Source of the DNA: a virus | Direction: 5' to 3' (one strand) | DNA length: 44,455 bases | IMG/VR virus record: IMGVR_UViG_3300008963_000718 | Location: 1 to 44,455 of that record | Shown: positions 15,068 through 23,689 of the stretch, piece after piece | Layout: every line of letters starts with the position of its first letter | Numbering within the stretch: the first letter of the stretch is position 1 | Translations under genes and position numbers: made by a program | The notes under the pieces: generated by a model | Database searches by the model: none | Told to the model about the DNA's origin: nothing | What the model saw: only the letters and a program-made list of their open reading frames with translations

Positions 15068-15842
15068 AAGCTATTCTCCAAAGTAATCTATTTTTATCTA
15101 AAACAGGAGTACGTCGGTGTAAAGTAACAAATTGATCCATTAACAACAAATCTCCACGTTTAAATATATGATGATATTGATGTTTGCTTTTGAAAATAAT
15201 AGGCTTTAATCTTTCAATCATTTGTTCGTGATCGATTTTCTTTTTACCTTCCCAGGCGCCAACAATAAAATGGTAAGGAAAATAAAAATAACTTTTACCA
15301 GTGTAGGGATGCTCTCCTACTATAGATCTAATACTTCCTTTATTTTTACTCATAAATTCCAGTTCAGGGTCGTCGTCTTCCAAGTGATACATTGTATTAT
15401 TTTGGAATTTAATTCGTATTTTAATACTTTTCCAGTATTCCTGTTCATCCTTGGATAATTCATAAAATGGATCGCTTGTATTACAAACACTTAATGTAGT
15501 ATTAATGTCTTCTTCTATACAGTAAAGGGCAATAACAATTTTATCAATTAAATGCCTACTGTTTCCGTTACTGTGCCAGCCTAATTCAGTATCACCGAAC
15601 ATTCCAATTTTTTTACCATTGTCATCACGTTTACCAGTTACTAAAAAAATTTCAGGATAATCTTTTGGATTCATAAAAAGATCAGGTGTCTCACACTCGC
15701 CAAATTTTTTCATTATATCAATGTACTGTTTCTCTGTTAAACTCTGTTCATGAAATACTGTACAGCCTACATTTTGTATTTCATATGCTAGATTAGCAAT
15801 ACTGCATTTTTTAATATCGTCTAAATGTCTGTTAGGATTCAT
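15024..15842 (-). CDS. TauD/TfdA-family dioxygenase with HxN in place of HxD
   Basis: 272 aa. The family shows in GCTVFHEQSLTEKQY at the N-terminus, ELGWHSNGNSRH at 87-97, and DLLLMDQFVTLHRR then LLWRIACDY at the C-terminus with His242 and Arg256. TauD-like enzymes bind iron through His-x-Asp/Glu...His. Here the first pair is His90-Ser-Asn92, so the carboxylate ligand appears to be Asn unless a nearby residue replaces it. Related halogenases have Gly or Ala there. The change may alter the chemistry or abolish it. The gene overlaps the aminotransferase by 11 nt. The fold is confident and activity is open. Confidence 0.78.
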   Translation of the reverse strand: MNPNRHLDDIKKCSIANLAYEIQNVGCTVFHEQSLTEKQYIDIMKKFGECETPDLFMNPKDYPEIFLVTGKRDDNGKKIGMFGDTELGWHSNGNSRHLIDKIVIALYCIEEDINTTLSVCNTSDPFYELSKDEQEYWKSIKIRIKFQNNTMYHLEDDDPELEFMSKNKGSIRSIVGEHPYTGKSYFYFPYHFIVGAWEGKKKIDHEQMIERLKPIIFKSKHQYHHIFKRGDLLLMDQFVTLHRRTPVLDKNRLLWRIACDYKHVEVTEELHY

Positions 15843-16611
15843 AATAGCGTTCCTTAATTAAATCTGCAACACACAACCTGTTTGTATAGTTACGCTTAAA
15901 TTTATTATAACATGGATCGTCCGAAGTTGCAAGCCAAACTACATCACTAGGTGTAAGATTTAATTCATTGCAAATGTCTAACTGAATTGGCCTTAAAGTA
16001 TTGTAAACTAAATCAATTGGTATATTTTTAATAAGTTCTTCGCCTAACCCCATACTGTGATAGTTGTAATACTTTGCATTTACATTTAAAGGTTCTAACC
16101 ATCTATCAGGAGTTTTACTCCAATAATAACCAATACGATAATTACGTAATCCAAAACATTTACTAAAACTAAAAAATACTTTTTCTACATTGTCAGGTAT
16201 TTCAAAATGCCTTACATCAGTACTTAACAAATAGGCTAAATCTAACACAACAGGTTTATCAGTTGGAATATCACAATAGTTTCCATCAAAACTTGCAGGA
16301 CTAGTCCAATAATGTACATCACCAATTGTTTTACCAGAAACCCATACATAATCACCTTCGCGTATTTGTATAGTACGTTTCTCTCCCCACATCCAATAAT
16401 TTAAACCTTCTGTAATACCGTTAAGTGGATATAAATATTCAAAATTGCTTAAATCACAGTAAGGCTTTAAATATTCTGTAATATTACTAGAAAATACTTT
16501 TACTTCTTCGTGATTATCTAATTTAAAATTATCAACAACATTTTGAACTTCTTTAATTGGAAAGCTTCTTATTGCTAAACTCTGTTTGATTAATTTTTGA
16601 ACTTTATTCAT
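15832..16611 (-). CDS. Short PLP-dependent aminotransferase
   Basis: 259 aa, while class I/II aminotransferases usually have about 350-420. The core can still be read: Lys151 in VFFSFSKCFGLRNYRIGYYW is the likely Schiff-base lysine with the Arg-Ile-Gly that follows in the family, and Asp124 in VVLDLAYLLS is a candidate for the residue contacting the PLP ring nitrogen. The shortening appears to be mainly the C-terminal small domain. It could provide an amino-sugar or amino acid building block. It overlaps the radical SAM gene by 8 nt and the dioxygenase gene by 11 nt. I cannot tell whether it is active. Confidence 0.7.
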   Translation of the reverse strand: MNKVQKLIKQSLAIRSFPIKEVQNVVDNFKLDNHEEVKVFSSNITEYLKPYCDLSNFEYLYPLNGITEGLNYWMWGEKRTIQIREGDYVWVSGKTIGDVHYWTSPASFDGNYCDIPTDKPVVLDLAYLLSTDVRHFEIPDNVEKVFFSFSKCFGLRNYRIGYYWSKTPDRWLEPLNVNAKYYNYHSMGLGEELIKNIPIDLVYNTLRPIQLDICNELNLTPSDVVWLATSDDPCYNKFKRNYTNRLCVADLIKERYYES

Positions 16612-18142
16612 TTAATACTCTATGTACATAAGTGTTTTTTAAATCTATTTTTTTGTTTACCAAATTTAAAACTGGTTGTTCATTTGATGCAGTAACACTG
16701 CGTAAATCTTTTAATTCTAAACCTAAGTTTTGTAATCTACCAAAAAAACCGATCCTATTAGCAAGTGTCTTTGTTTGAGATTCTTGTAATTTATATATTT
16801 CATTCACAATTTCGTGTGCTCGTGTTTGATCCATAGTTTCGTGCTTCCAGTACCCTGTTTCTGGATTATAGTCATATCCAAACTTATATGGATCGTTACC
16901 TATTTCGTTGCTAAAATCACTTGTTTTATCTTCAACATCTCTTTTATAGTGTAAAACATACAACGGTGTAAAATTAAAAGCATCTACAGGACAATCAGGT
17001 GATGTTAACCATTCTACTGTATTCCATATTTCTTCTTCAGTTTCATGTCGTAACCCTGCAATAAAATTACAACTAAGTGTAGTGTTATCACCTAGTATTT
17101 CTTTTACTTTATATAAGGTATCCTTCACACGACTAGGATCCATTCCTTTGCCAACGTGTTTACCTGCTTTATGGCAAAATGTTTCTATACCAAAATTAAT
17201 AAAATCAGGATTAGTTAATTTAAGGTTAGATATCATTTTGTCAGACACTGCAAGTGTATCTATCCTACAATACCCAGCCCAGCTAAGTTTAAAAGGCAAT
17301 TCTTGAATGCAATCAGCATACATTTGTACTTTGTGAGGGCTATCGTTAAAAGTATCATCACTAAACATATAACTTTGAGTTCCAAACAAATCATAGTTAC
17401 GCCGAACTTCTTGTTTAAAAATATCAATATTTTTTAAGTACGTGTCATCGCCTTTGCGTCCAAGATTTTTAAAACTGCAATAACTACATTTAAATATACA
17501 CCCTCTACTAAGTTCAATGGGTAAAACTTCTTTATTAAAAATTTTATCGTTTTCATGCCATTCTATTGTTTTTGTGTGCATCGGTCCAACAGGATAATCA
17601 TCACCTAAAATACGCAATCCATTACTAAAATTGTCAGTTTTAATATCATGTTGATATGCTAAATGTTTTGATAATTCAACTGCACTAACATCGGCTTCGC
17701 CCCAGACATAATAATCAATAGGAATAAAACTTGTTGTGCGCACACTTTTAGTTCCACCTAAAACAATTTTTGTATTAGGATTTTTTTGTTTAATTAAATC
17801 GTACATTTCTCGAATATGTTTTTTTGTACGAGGCCAGGTACCAGTTCTCCAATTTTCAATCATAAAACTGTTATTATATTCGCCATTTAAAATTTTTTCT
17901 TTAATTATTTCACTAGTTACGCCAGGAGCAAACAGTGTTGTACTAAACCCTACCCAAAGTGTATCTTTGTTTACAAATTTGTCAATAATTTTAATTAACT
18001 GGCTTTGATATAATTCTGCAAAAAAATCAACAACCTGCACAGTGAACCCTGCTTTGCGCAATTCAGTTGCTACTCTATAGGGTCCGGCATATCTACCAAA
18101 ACCCAGAGCTCCGTTAGAATCAGAAAAAATTATAATGTTCAT
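16604..18142 (-). CDS. B12-binding-domain-type radical SAM protein
   Basis: 512 aa. An N-terminal Rossmann-like cobalamin-binding-type domain (about 1-160: FSDSNGALGFGRYAGPYRVA, VGFSTTL, KIVLGGTKS, DYYVWGEADVSAVEL) lacks the DxHxxG motif, so any B12 would be bound base-off without a His ligand. The radical SAM core follows with Cys215, Cys219 and Cys222 in RGCIFKCSYCSF, which hold the [4Fe-4S] cluster that cuts SAM. The order is typical of class B radical SAM methyltransferases, which methylate unreactive carbons, though other reactions are known. The start overlaps the desaturase stop (ATGA). It is the only B12-type enzyme among the ten radical SAM genes. Confidence 0.82.
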   Translation of the reverse strand: MNIIIFSDSNGALGFGRYAGPYRVATELRKAGFTVQVVDFFAELYQSQLIKIIDKFVNKDTLWVGFSTTLFAPGVTSEIIKEKILNGEYNNSFMIENWRTGTWPRTKKHIREMYDLIKQKNPNTKIVLGGTKSVRTTSFIPIDYYVWGEADVSAVELSKHLAYQHDIKTDNFSNGLRILGDDYPVGPMHTKTIEWHENDKIFNKEVLPIELSRGCIFKCSYCSFKNLGRKGDDTYLKNIDIFKQEVRRNYDLFGTQSYMFSDDTFNDSPHKVQMYADCIQELPFKLSWAGYCRIDTLAVSDKMISNLKLTNPDFINFGIETFCHKAGKHVGKGMDPSRVKDTLYKVKEILGDNTTLSCNFIAGLRHETEEEIWNTVEWLTSPDCPVDAFNFTPLYVLHYKRDVEDKTSDFSNEIGNDPYKFGYDYNPETGYWKHETMDQTRAHEIVNEIYKLQESQTKTLANRIGFFGRLQNLGLELKDLRSVTASNEQPVLNLVNKKIDLKNTYVHRVLNE

Positions 18143-18789
18143 ATTGTTTTAAATACACCTAATTTAATTAATTTTTCAGTTATCCAGCCGCCGGTATCAT
18201 ATTTGTGTAAACGTATTTTTCTAAAATTTTTATGATGTTCTTTATGATAACCTTCGCCGGCTATTAAAAAGTTTAACCACCAGACATTTGTTCCACCGTC
18301 TTCTTTATGGCCAATTGTGTTTAATAAACCAAATCCAATTTTAGCATGTATAAATGGCATAAGAGCAAAAGCTACAAAAAACTTTGGGCTAATTAGTAAA
18401 CTTACTATCCATATTACAACTATAATTTTAAACCAGTGATTATGGCAAAAAACTAACCTAGGATTTTTATATAAATCTTTTGCATACTTTATAGGAATAC
18501 GTGGAACATCCCAAGTAGTAGTCAAAACTTTCCACCACCCTACATGTTTCCAACTATGGGGATCTTTATCAGTATCACTGTGTGCATGATGCATTCTATG
18601 GCTAGCTATCCATCCAATCGGTGATCGAATAACAGCAATCATTAACATAGCAAGTCCTACAACTTCAAACCATACTGGAGGAATAAATTGTTTATGACAA
18701 TAATACCTGTGCAACAGAATGCTTGCTCCCCAATGAGATATTAAAGTTCCCCAAAGATATCCTATGATTATCACATATATCCAATCCAT
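18139..18789 (-). CDS. Membrane fatty-acid (acyl) desaturase, three-His-box type
   Basis: 216 aa. The three histidine boxes of membrane di-iron desaturases are complete: HRYYCH (27-32), HRMHH (64-68) and HKEHH (182-186). Hydrophobic stretches around residues 1-20, 42-60 and 122-150 fit a membrane enzyme. Length is below the usual 250-350 residues, with short loops. Enzymes of this family use oxygen and electrons from ferredoxin or cytochrome b5-type carriers, which must come from the host. Desaturases have been reported in marine phages and could change host membrane lipids or an acyl group of the cluster product. It overlaps the B12 radical SAM gene by 4 nt and the gene before it by 1 nt. 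Confidence 0.85.
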   Translation of the reverse strand: MDWIYVIIIGYLWGTLISHWGASILLHRYYCHKQFIPPVWFEVVGLAMLMIAVIRSPIGWIASHRMHHAHSDTDKDPHSWKHVGWWKVLTTTWDVPRIPIKYAKDLYKNPRLVFCHNHWFKIIVVIWIVSLLISPKFFVAFALMPFIHAKIGFGLLNTIGHKEDGGTNVWWLNFLIAGEGYHKEHHKNFRKIRLHKYDTGGWITEKLIKLGVFKTI

Positions 18790-19505
18790 TAAATGTTCCT
18801 TACTATATCAATGCTTTCTTCCCAGGTTTGTGTATGGCTTATAAAATTAATATTACAAATTGTTCGATGCTTTTTTCCCTTATTTATTGCTTCGTGCCAT
18901 TGTTTAACATTCCACAACACAGGTTTATCAGTTAATGCATACCTGCACACTGCTTCGTTGTCTGAAAACAAATATTTATCGTTACCTTTGTTATAGGTTT
19001 TCCAATAATATTCACTCCAATAAACACCTACGTTAGGATCATTAGGCACATACCCGTCAACATCTTCATATTCAGGCCAACTAGTAAGAGTATTTTCGTC
19101 ACAGCCGGATATTGGAAATATTAAACTAGCAACACTAGTTCTAGTATGATGTCTATGACCAAAAAATAAATGTTCTACATCTTTAAATGATTTTTGTGTA
19201 GGATCCGACTGGAAAAATTTTAAACTTTGTGTAAATCCAAACTTTTTTAAAGTTAATGATAATTTTTTGTGTTTTTTTAAATCACTAGTATTTACAACTT
19301 GCATAACAGGTTTGTCAGGATCATAAAGATTATAATGATCTTTATAATATTTTATAAAATAATCAGTTTCTGGCTTTTGAGTGTAAATGTAAGGTAAATG
19401 TGCAAATATTTCTTGTACTTGCTGATGTATAAACTTCAAAGTAGGAGTCCAATTAAGCTCATATATAAATGGTTTTGCTTTCTCTGGATTAGTTAAAACA
19501 GGCAT
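18789..19505 (-). CDS. 2OG oxygenase-fold protein with degenerate metal site
   Basis: 238 aa. Residues LIFPISGCDENTLTSWPEY (128-146) and LWNVKQWHEAINKGKKHRT (197-215, His204 and Arg214) match the strand pair and distal His/Arg of the Asp/Asn beta-hydroxylase-like group, in which the His-x-Asp lies just before the first segment. Here that place reads GHRHHTRTS (His117, His119, His120), with no Asp or Glu one residue past a His. Either a different residue ligates iron or the protein is not an oxygenase. It overlaps both neighbours by a single nucleotide (TAATG). I am fairly sure of the fold and unsure of activity. Confidence 0.55.
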   Translation of the reverse strand: MPVLTNPEKAKPFIYELNWTPTLKFIHQQVQEIFAHLPYIYTQKPETDYFIKYYKDHYNLYDPDKPVMQVVNTSDLKKHKKLSLTLKKFGFTQSLKFFQSDPTQKSFKDVEHLFFGHRHHTRTSVASLIFPISGCDENTLTSWPEYEDVDGYVPNDPNVGVYWSEYYWKTYNKGNDKYLFSDNEAVCRYALTDKPVLWNVKQWHEAINKGKKHRTICNINFISHTQTWEESIDIVRNI

Positions 19506-20083
19506 TATTTTTCTCCTAGAATTGCTGCAACTAGATGAAATCTATTTTCTTTGCTACCATTGAATACGGTGTGATTTACCAGAGTATCAGTATGCCACCA
19601 GGTATTTTGAGGCAAATGTTTTATTTCGTCTTGGATTACCATATAGCATCCTTCCTGTGTTTTCATTGGATAATGAACGCGAGTAGAAGAATCATTGTGC
19701 CAGGTTAAGCAGGTTTTAGGTGCCAAATTCATAATTCTCACTCTACCAAGAATAAATTTTTTTTCTAGTGCACAATATGCTTGTTCAAACCCTGTTCCTA
19801 TAAACTGTGTACATAAGGTATCAAAATCTTTTTCGTCAAAAATTGTTTCACGTTTTTTAAGATGAAATTCGCCATTTTTATCAGTGTAGGAGTTGTCCCA
19901 GTCCCAGATTAAGCTTCCGCGACCAAGATATATATTTGATGGATCGTTTTTTACAGTATTAATACATATTTGTTCCGGTAAACCATTGTTATACCAACTT
20001 ATTGTTTTGTTGTTTAATAATGTTTCTAATTCATGATAAAGATTTAAAGTAGGCAAATCTGTTAACTGATTAAAATATTTCAT
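19505..20083 (-). CDS. Asp/Asn beta-hydroxylase-like 2OG oxygenase
   Basis: 192 aa with ATG and an AGGAT ribosome-binding site. His129-x-Asp131 (LTWHNDSSTRVHY), His171 (LVNHTVFNG) and Arg181 (ENRFHLVAAI) give the iron and 2-oxoglutarate ligands in the expected order. It overlaps the degenerate homologue downstream by 1 nt, so one intact and one degenerate oxygenase-fold protein are made side by side. A partnership, in which the degenerate one supports the active one, is possible as inference. A 33-nt gap separates it from the preceding radical SAM gene. Confidence 0.76.
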   Translation of the reverse strand: MKYFNQLTDLPTLNLYHELETLLNNKTISWYNNGLPEQICINTVKNDPSNIYLGRGSLIWDWDNSYTDKNGEFHLKKRETIFDEKDFDTLCTQFIGTGFEQAYCALEKKFILGRVRIMNLAPKTCLTWHNDSSTRVHYPMKTQEGCYMVIQDEIKHLPQNTWWHTDTLVNHTVFNGSKENRFHLVAAILGEK

Positions 20084-20116
20084 TTTTATCCTAACTATAC
20101 TAAATTATTTAGTATC

Positions 20117-21229
20117 TCAAAATTTTCTCTTGGGTATTTTGCTGTCTGCACTGCTTACACATGAATCAGTAATACAAGGCATCGGTTTATCAAACAATTG
20201 AAATCCTGTTTCTATATTTCCTAATGGAACATCGTGACAACTATAACTGCGTTTAACGCTACCGTCAGGTTCTCTAATAATTATTCCTTGGTATCCTGCA
20301 TTGCAACTCCAGCCTTTAAATCGATTAAAATTAAATGCATTAAATCTTTCTGCTTGATCCATGTACCACTTTTTATTATATTTATCTGTAAATTCTACTT
20401 GCATATGCCACGGAACAGTGGCGTCAGGTTTGCCTATGGTATGATCGGGTATATCAAATGATGGTTTTGGACGATCAGCCCATTTGCGTTTACTTTCTGT
20501 ATATGCTCGTTGTGGCATTCCATTGTGTAATTTTTCTAGCATGTCGTCAGTATAACCATCAACAACACGACTCGCTGTAGGATCACTCTGAGGCTTTAGT
20601 GTAACATTGATACCTTGCTCATGAAAGAAAAGTGCATTTTCCCAATCTTTTTCAAACCAGTCCGGTACCATAACCATGTTAATAGTAACTTGTATGTCAT
20701 GTTCTTGGCAAAAAATCAACTTATCTGCAAAATCCTGCATTTTTTCAGGTGTGTTAACATGTTCGGTGTGCAAACTTGCTGTGATACTAGCACGATGAAA
20801 CGGTTTTGCTTTCTCTACATAATCTTCAAACCAGCGCATATTTCTAGAACAATTTGAAGTCATATGAATACTTGTATAATTAGTATTATCAACATCGTCA
20901 GCAAGGTAGCCCAGTATATCCAAGTATCCAGGATGAAAGGTAGGCTCACCACCACTAAGAGAAAAATGAAAGCTATTAAACCCGTTGTCACGGGCCTGCC
21001 TTTTTATTTCATCAATTGTTCGTAAGCAAAGTTCTGTTGGACGGTGGTCTTTTCTGTCTGAACGAGCATAGGGCCAACAATAGCTGCAACGATAATTGCA
21101 AAACCTGCCAAGAAGCCAACTAACAGTAAAAATATCTCGATAAAGAAGAGTACGTTGTCCGACTTGCACAATATCGTCGAACGGTATTTTTGTAAAATCG
21201 TAATTGCTCCATTTTAAATCTTCATTCAT
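20117..21229 (-). CDS. Radical SAM protein with Cys-rich SPASM-like C-terminus
   Basis: 370 aa. Cys44, Cys48 and Cys51 (GRFCNYRCSYCWPY) form the radical SAM cluster and FSLSGGEPTFHP is the SAM-binding GGE motif. The C-terminal part (FKGWSCNAGYQGII then KRSYSCHDVPLGNI then MPCITDSCVSSAD) has Cys residues placed as in SPASM/twitch domains that hold extra Fe-S clusters. Such enzymes often modify peptides. Its own promoter (21237-21265) ends 7 nt before the ATG, so the message should be leaderless. The gene resembles the one at 23673-24848 in its start (TVSWLLGRFCNYRCSYC vs VTWDTGRRCNYDCSYC). It heads the operon that runs to 11311. Confidence 0.85.
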   Translation of the reverse strand: MNEDLKWSNYDFTKIPFDDIVQVGQRTLLYRDIFTVSWLLGRFCNYRCSYCWPYARSDRKDHRPTELCLRTIDEIKRQARDNGFNSFHFSLSGGEPTFHPGYLDILGYLADDVDNTNYTSIHMTSNCSRNMRWFEDYVEKAKPFHRASITASLHTEHVNTPEKMQDFADKLIFCQEHDIQVTINMVMVPDWFEKDWENALFFHEQGINVTLKPQSDPTASRVVDGYTDDMLEKLHNGMPQRAYTESKRKWADRPKPSFDIPDHTIGKPDATVPWHMQVEFTDKYNKKWYMDQAERFNAFNFNRFKGWSCNAGYQGIIIREPDGSVKRSYSCHDVPLGNIETGFQLFDKPMPCITDSCVSSADSKIPKRKF

Positions 21230-21236
21230 ATTTGTA

Positions 21237-21265
21237 ATTATACAATAAAATCAATACATTGTCAA
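21237..21265 (-). promoter_or_regulatory. Perfect consensus sigma70 promoter (minus), leaderless start
   Basis: On the minus strand TTGACA (21265-21260), 17 nt, TATAAT (21242-21237). All 12 box positions match consensus. Only 7 nt separate the -10 box from the ATG at 21229, so transcription should begin at or next to the start codon. Confidence 0.82.
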
Positions 21266-21277
21266 ATGAGTTTATAT

Positions 21278-21979
21278 TTAAAATTCGCCAAACGCCCATT
21301 TTCTTTCCAAACACCACCAACATTTGCCACATGGATTGTTTTCAAAATCTCTATTATAATATGCTGTATCAGGTATATCTTCGCAACTTCTAGTGAGCTG
21401 TAATAATTCATCAGCTTCAAATTCTTTATATAAAAAACTGATAAATCTTTTATCAACATTAACAAAAGGAGTATAGTAAGTGGTATTGTTTACAGTCCAA
21501 AAACAGGGTTTTAATTTTGATAGTGCGATGCGTTCAGATAACCCAGTTTCATTTAAATTTACAATTTTGCCATTTATATCTTCAACTAATGCCAAGTTTT
21601 TTGGGTTACTGGTTAATCCAGTGACCACTAAATCTATTTTTTTATCTTCAAAAAGCTGCTGTGGTATTCCTAATACATGTGTCTGATTTTGTTCTTTACG
21701 ATAATATGTGTAATGCATATTGAACTGATCAAACTGTGTTTTGTCTAGTATATAGTTTATAACATCAGCTGATTTTCTTGCGTTCCACCTATGTTTTAAA
21801 TCATTTGCACAGGTTAGTGCATTTACTTCTGTGTTTGATCTTTCTTTTTTTATTAAATATTTTACAACAAGATACATCAATATTGCACTGTCAGCGCCGC
21901 CGCTGAGATTAATAGCTATTTTTTTGTATCGATCTGGAATATCAAAATTGATATTTTGATCTTCAAAAGAAAAATACAT
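21278..21979 (-). CDS. QueC-like PP-loop ATPase
   Basis: 233 aa from the ATG at 21979 (AAGGA 6-7 nt upstream; a TTG two codons earlier is too close to it). The PP-loop SGGADS lies at 26-31 in KIAINLSGGADSAILMY. The tail TRSCEDIPD then NPCGKCWWCLERKWAFG has the four-Cys pattern of the QueC/ExsB zinc site. QueC uses ATP to turn 7-carboxy-7-deazaguanine into a nitrile, and related PP-loop enzymes make amides or thioamides. No QueD, QueE or FolE genes were seen, so the substrate need not be a deazaguanine. A second paralogue lies at 26151-26975. It precedes a twitch radical SAM gene by 26 nt. Confidence 0.78.
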   Translation of the reverse strand: MYFSFEDQNINFDIPDRYKKIAINLSGGADSAILMYLVVKYLIKKERSNTEVNALTCANDLKHRWNARKSADVINYILDKTQFDQFNMHYTYYRKEQNQTHVLGIPQQLFEDKKIDLVVTGLTSNPKNLALVEDINGKIVNLNETGLSERIALSKLKPCFWTVNNTTYYTPFVNVDKRFISFLYKEFEADELLQLTRSCEDIPDTAYYNRDFENNPCGKCWWCLERKWAFGEF

Positions 21980-22005
21980 AATCAATCCTTGTTTGTAAAG
22001 TCTTT

Positions 22006-23142
22006 TTATAAAATATCATCAGTTATATATTTTTCTATACGATCCCATAACCAAGGATTTAGATCTTTCCAATGTTCATTGCGTATTTTGTTAAGGTTAA
22101 TATCATTGCGAATAAACATGCCAAAATCTCCATCTTGTTTCAATTCATCGATTAACAAATTAAAAATCTTTTTAGATTGATGAGATTTTTTTTGTTTTAT
22201 TAAAATTTCAATTAGTTCTTTTTTAACTGAATCAGGCAAGTTGCGTGGCATAATCCAATTCGGACCGTCAACAACAACGTTATTGTGATTGAGTTCATTT
22301 TTTTGACACCATTTTACAAGACGGTCAACTTGATTTATATTGTACAAACTTATGACACTGTGAACATTAAAACTCATAGAACAATCTTGAAACGTTTCTT
22401 TAAACCATTTTACATTGTTTTCCACTTGTTGCCAATCGCTGCCCTTGCGCAGAAAATTGTTCATTTTGCCGTATCCGTCGATGCTGAAAGTAAGATTTAT
22501 GTTTTTGCATTTTTTAAGAAGATCGGTTAATTCCTGATTTGGTCTTTTTGTAGTATTGGTTACTAAAAGTATCTCCAGTTCTGACAAATTGCATTTTTTA
22601 AGCAATTTGATAAATTTTTCTTGCTCCATTAGGGGCTCGCCGCCTAACATTTTAATAAATTTTAGATCTTTTAAATCACAATCATCAATTACAGTATTAG
22701 TTGAAATTATTCCTCGATGTTCAAACCCATAATTCATTTTTTTAGCATCACTGTACCATTGTGTGCTTAATTCCGGCCCGCATATTCTACATTTGTTATT
22801 GCAAACATTACTAAAAGCAAAATCCAAGTTGGTTAATTTTGTATATTCTCCTCGATTTTTCGCAGGCAATCCAAACTCTGTAAAAGGATTATTCATGTCC
22901 GTGCGCATACTAGTGCCGCTGGCAGCTTCGTCGGCGTAGCACTTGCTGCATCCTTCGATATATTCGTCATTGATCATACGACGCCTTAAATCCTCTAAAA
23001 AAGGATGATGAAAAGGATCAGAATATGATATGTTTAAACTTTCAGGAACATGTTCTTGCCTAAAATAACAACATGGGTTTATTTTGCCATCAGGACGTAC
23101 TGCCATATGATGGAAAGGAAGTGTACATCTATGTTTCCACAT
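22006..23142 (-). CDS. Twitch-type radical SAM protein
   Basis: 378 aa from ATG 23142 (GGAG 9 nt upstream). A TTG nine codons earlier is open but less likely, and this start gives MWKHRCTLPFHHMAVRPDGK, aligned with the homologues. Cys6, the pair Cys24-Cys25 and C65-x-x-C68 lie before the core and fit an auxiliary Fe-S site. Cys114, Cys118 and Cys121 (VCNNKCRIC) hold the SAM-cleaving cluster, and KMLGGEPLME is the SAM-binding motif. Five proteins in the window share this C...CC...CxxC then CxxxCxxC plan. It overlaps the upstream SDR gene by 14 nt. The substrate is unknown. Related twitch radical SAM proteins often stand in sugar, peptide or surface loci. Confidence 0.82.
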   Translation of the reverse strand: MWKHRCTLPFHHMAVRPDGKINPCCYFRQEHVPESLNISYSDPFHHPFLEDLRRRMINDEYIEGCSKCYADEAASGTSMRTDMNNPFTEFGLPAKNRGEYTKLTNLDFAFSNVCNNKCRICGPELSTQWYSDAKKMNYGFEHRGIISTNTVIDDCDLKDLKFIKMLGGEPLMEQEKFIKLLKKCNLSELEILLVTNTTKRPNQELTDLLKKCKNINLTFSIDGYGKMNNFLRKGSDWQQVENNVKWFKETFQDCSMSFNVHSVISLYNINQVDRLVKWCQKNELNHNNVVVDGPNWIMPRNLPDSVKKELIEILIKQKKSHQSKKIFNLLIDELKQDGDFGMFIRNDINLNKIRNEHWKDLNPWLWDRIEKYITDDIL

Positions 23143-23689
23143 GCCAAAACTCCGGCTGCATAGGATCAATACTTAATTCATTTATGTTTAATCCTTTGGG
23201 CTGATTAACAATCCAATTAATATAATTTGCTGCTGTTTCAATTTCCATTGTTTTTCTATTTGGATGTTTTTTTGCATTGTTGTCAAGTGTACCAAAACTT
23301 ATATAACTGATTTTGGGTCCGTTACTCCATACACCAACCAGTCCTAGACTGTTACTATAATCTTTTAGTGCCTTTTTTTCAGCATTGTATATCCAACTAC
23401 TACCTTTTTTTACACGATCAGTTGTGCTGCCTATGTTGATAATATGACAGTTGTGTGTTTTTTCTATGCATTTTTGATATACAATATTTAACAGTGTTGT
23501 TTGATTAAATTTATACAAAGCTGCACAATTTATAAAAACATCATGTTCGCAAACACGTTCAGCTAACCGCTCTTGGTCAGCTTTTTTTCCAAAATCATAG
23601 CCTGTTTCACGTGAACAAAATTCTGCATCTGGATACAAATTGTATAATGCACCAGCTAAGTCTTTTTTTGCATTACCTGTTATTATCAT
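23129..23689 (-). CDS. Short-chain dehydrogenase/reductase-like protein
   Basis: 186 aa, short for the SDR family (about 250). It begins MIITGNAKKDLAGALY, the NAD(P)-binding strand and loop with a Gly-poor version of TGxxxGxG. VFINCAALYKF matches the NNAG-type strand, and IINIGSTTDRV then YNAEKKALKDYSNSLG holds the Ser and YxxxK catalytic pair. The C-terminal substrate-binding part is reduced. It would reduce or oxidise a carbonyl or alcohol with NAD(P)H, for instance on a sugar. It overlaps radical SAM genes on both sides (17 and 14 nt). Confidence 0.68.
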   Translation of the reverse strand: MIITGNAKKDLAGALYNLYPDAEFCSRETGYDFGKKADQERLAERVCEHDVFINCAALYKFNQTTLLNIVYQKCIEKTHNCHIINIGSTTDRVKKGSSWIYNAEKKALKDYSNSLGLVGVWSNGPKISYISFGTLDNNAKKHPNRKTMEIETAANYINWIVNQPKGLNINELSIDPMQPEFWHVET

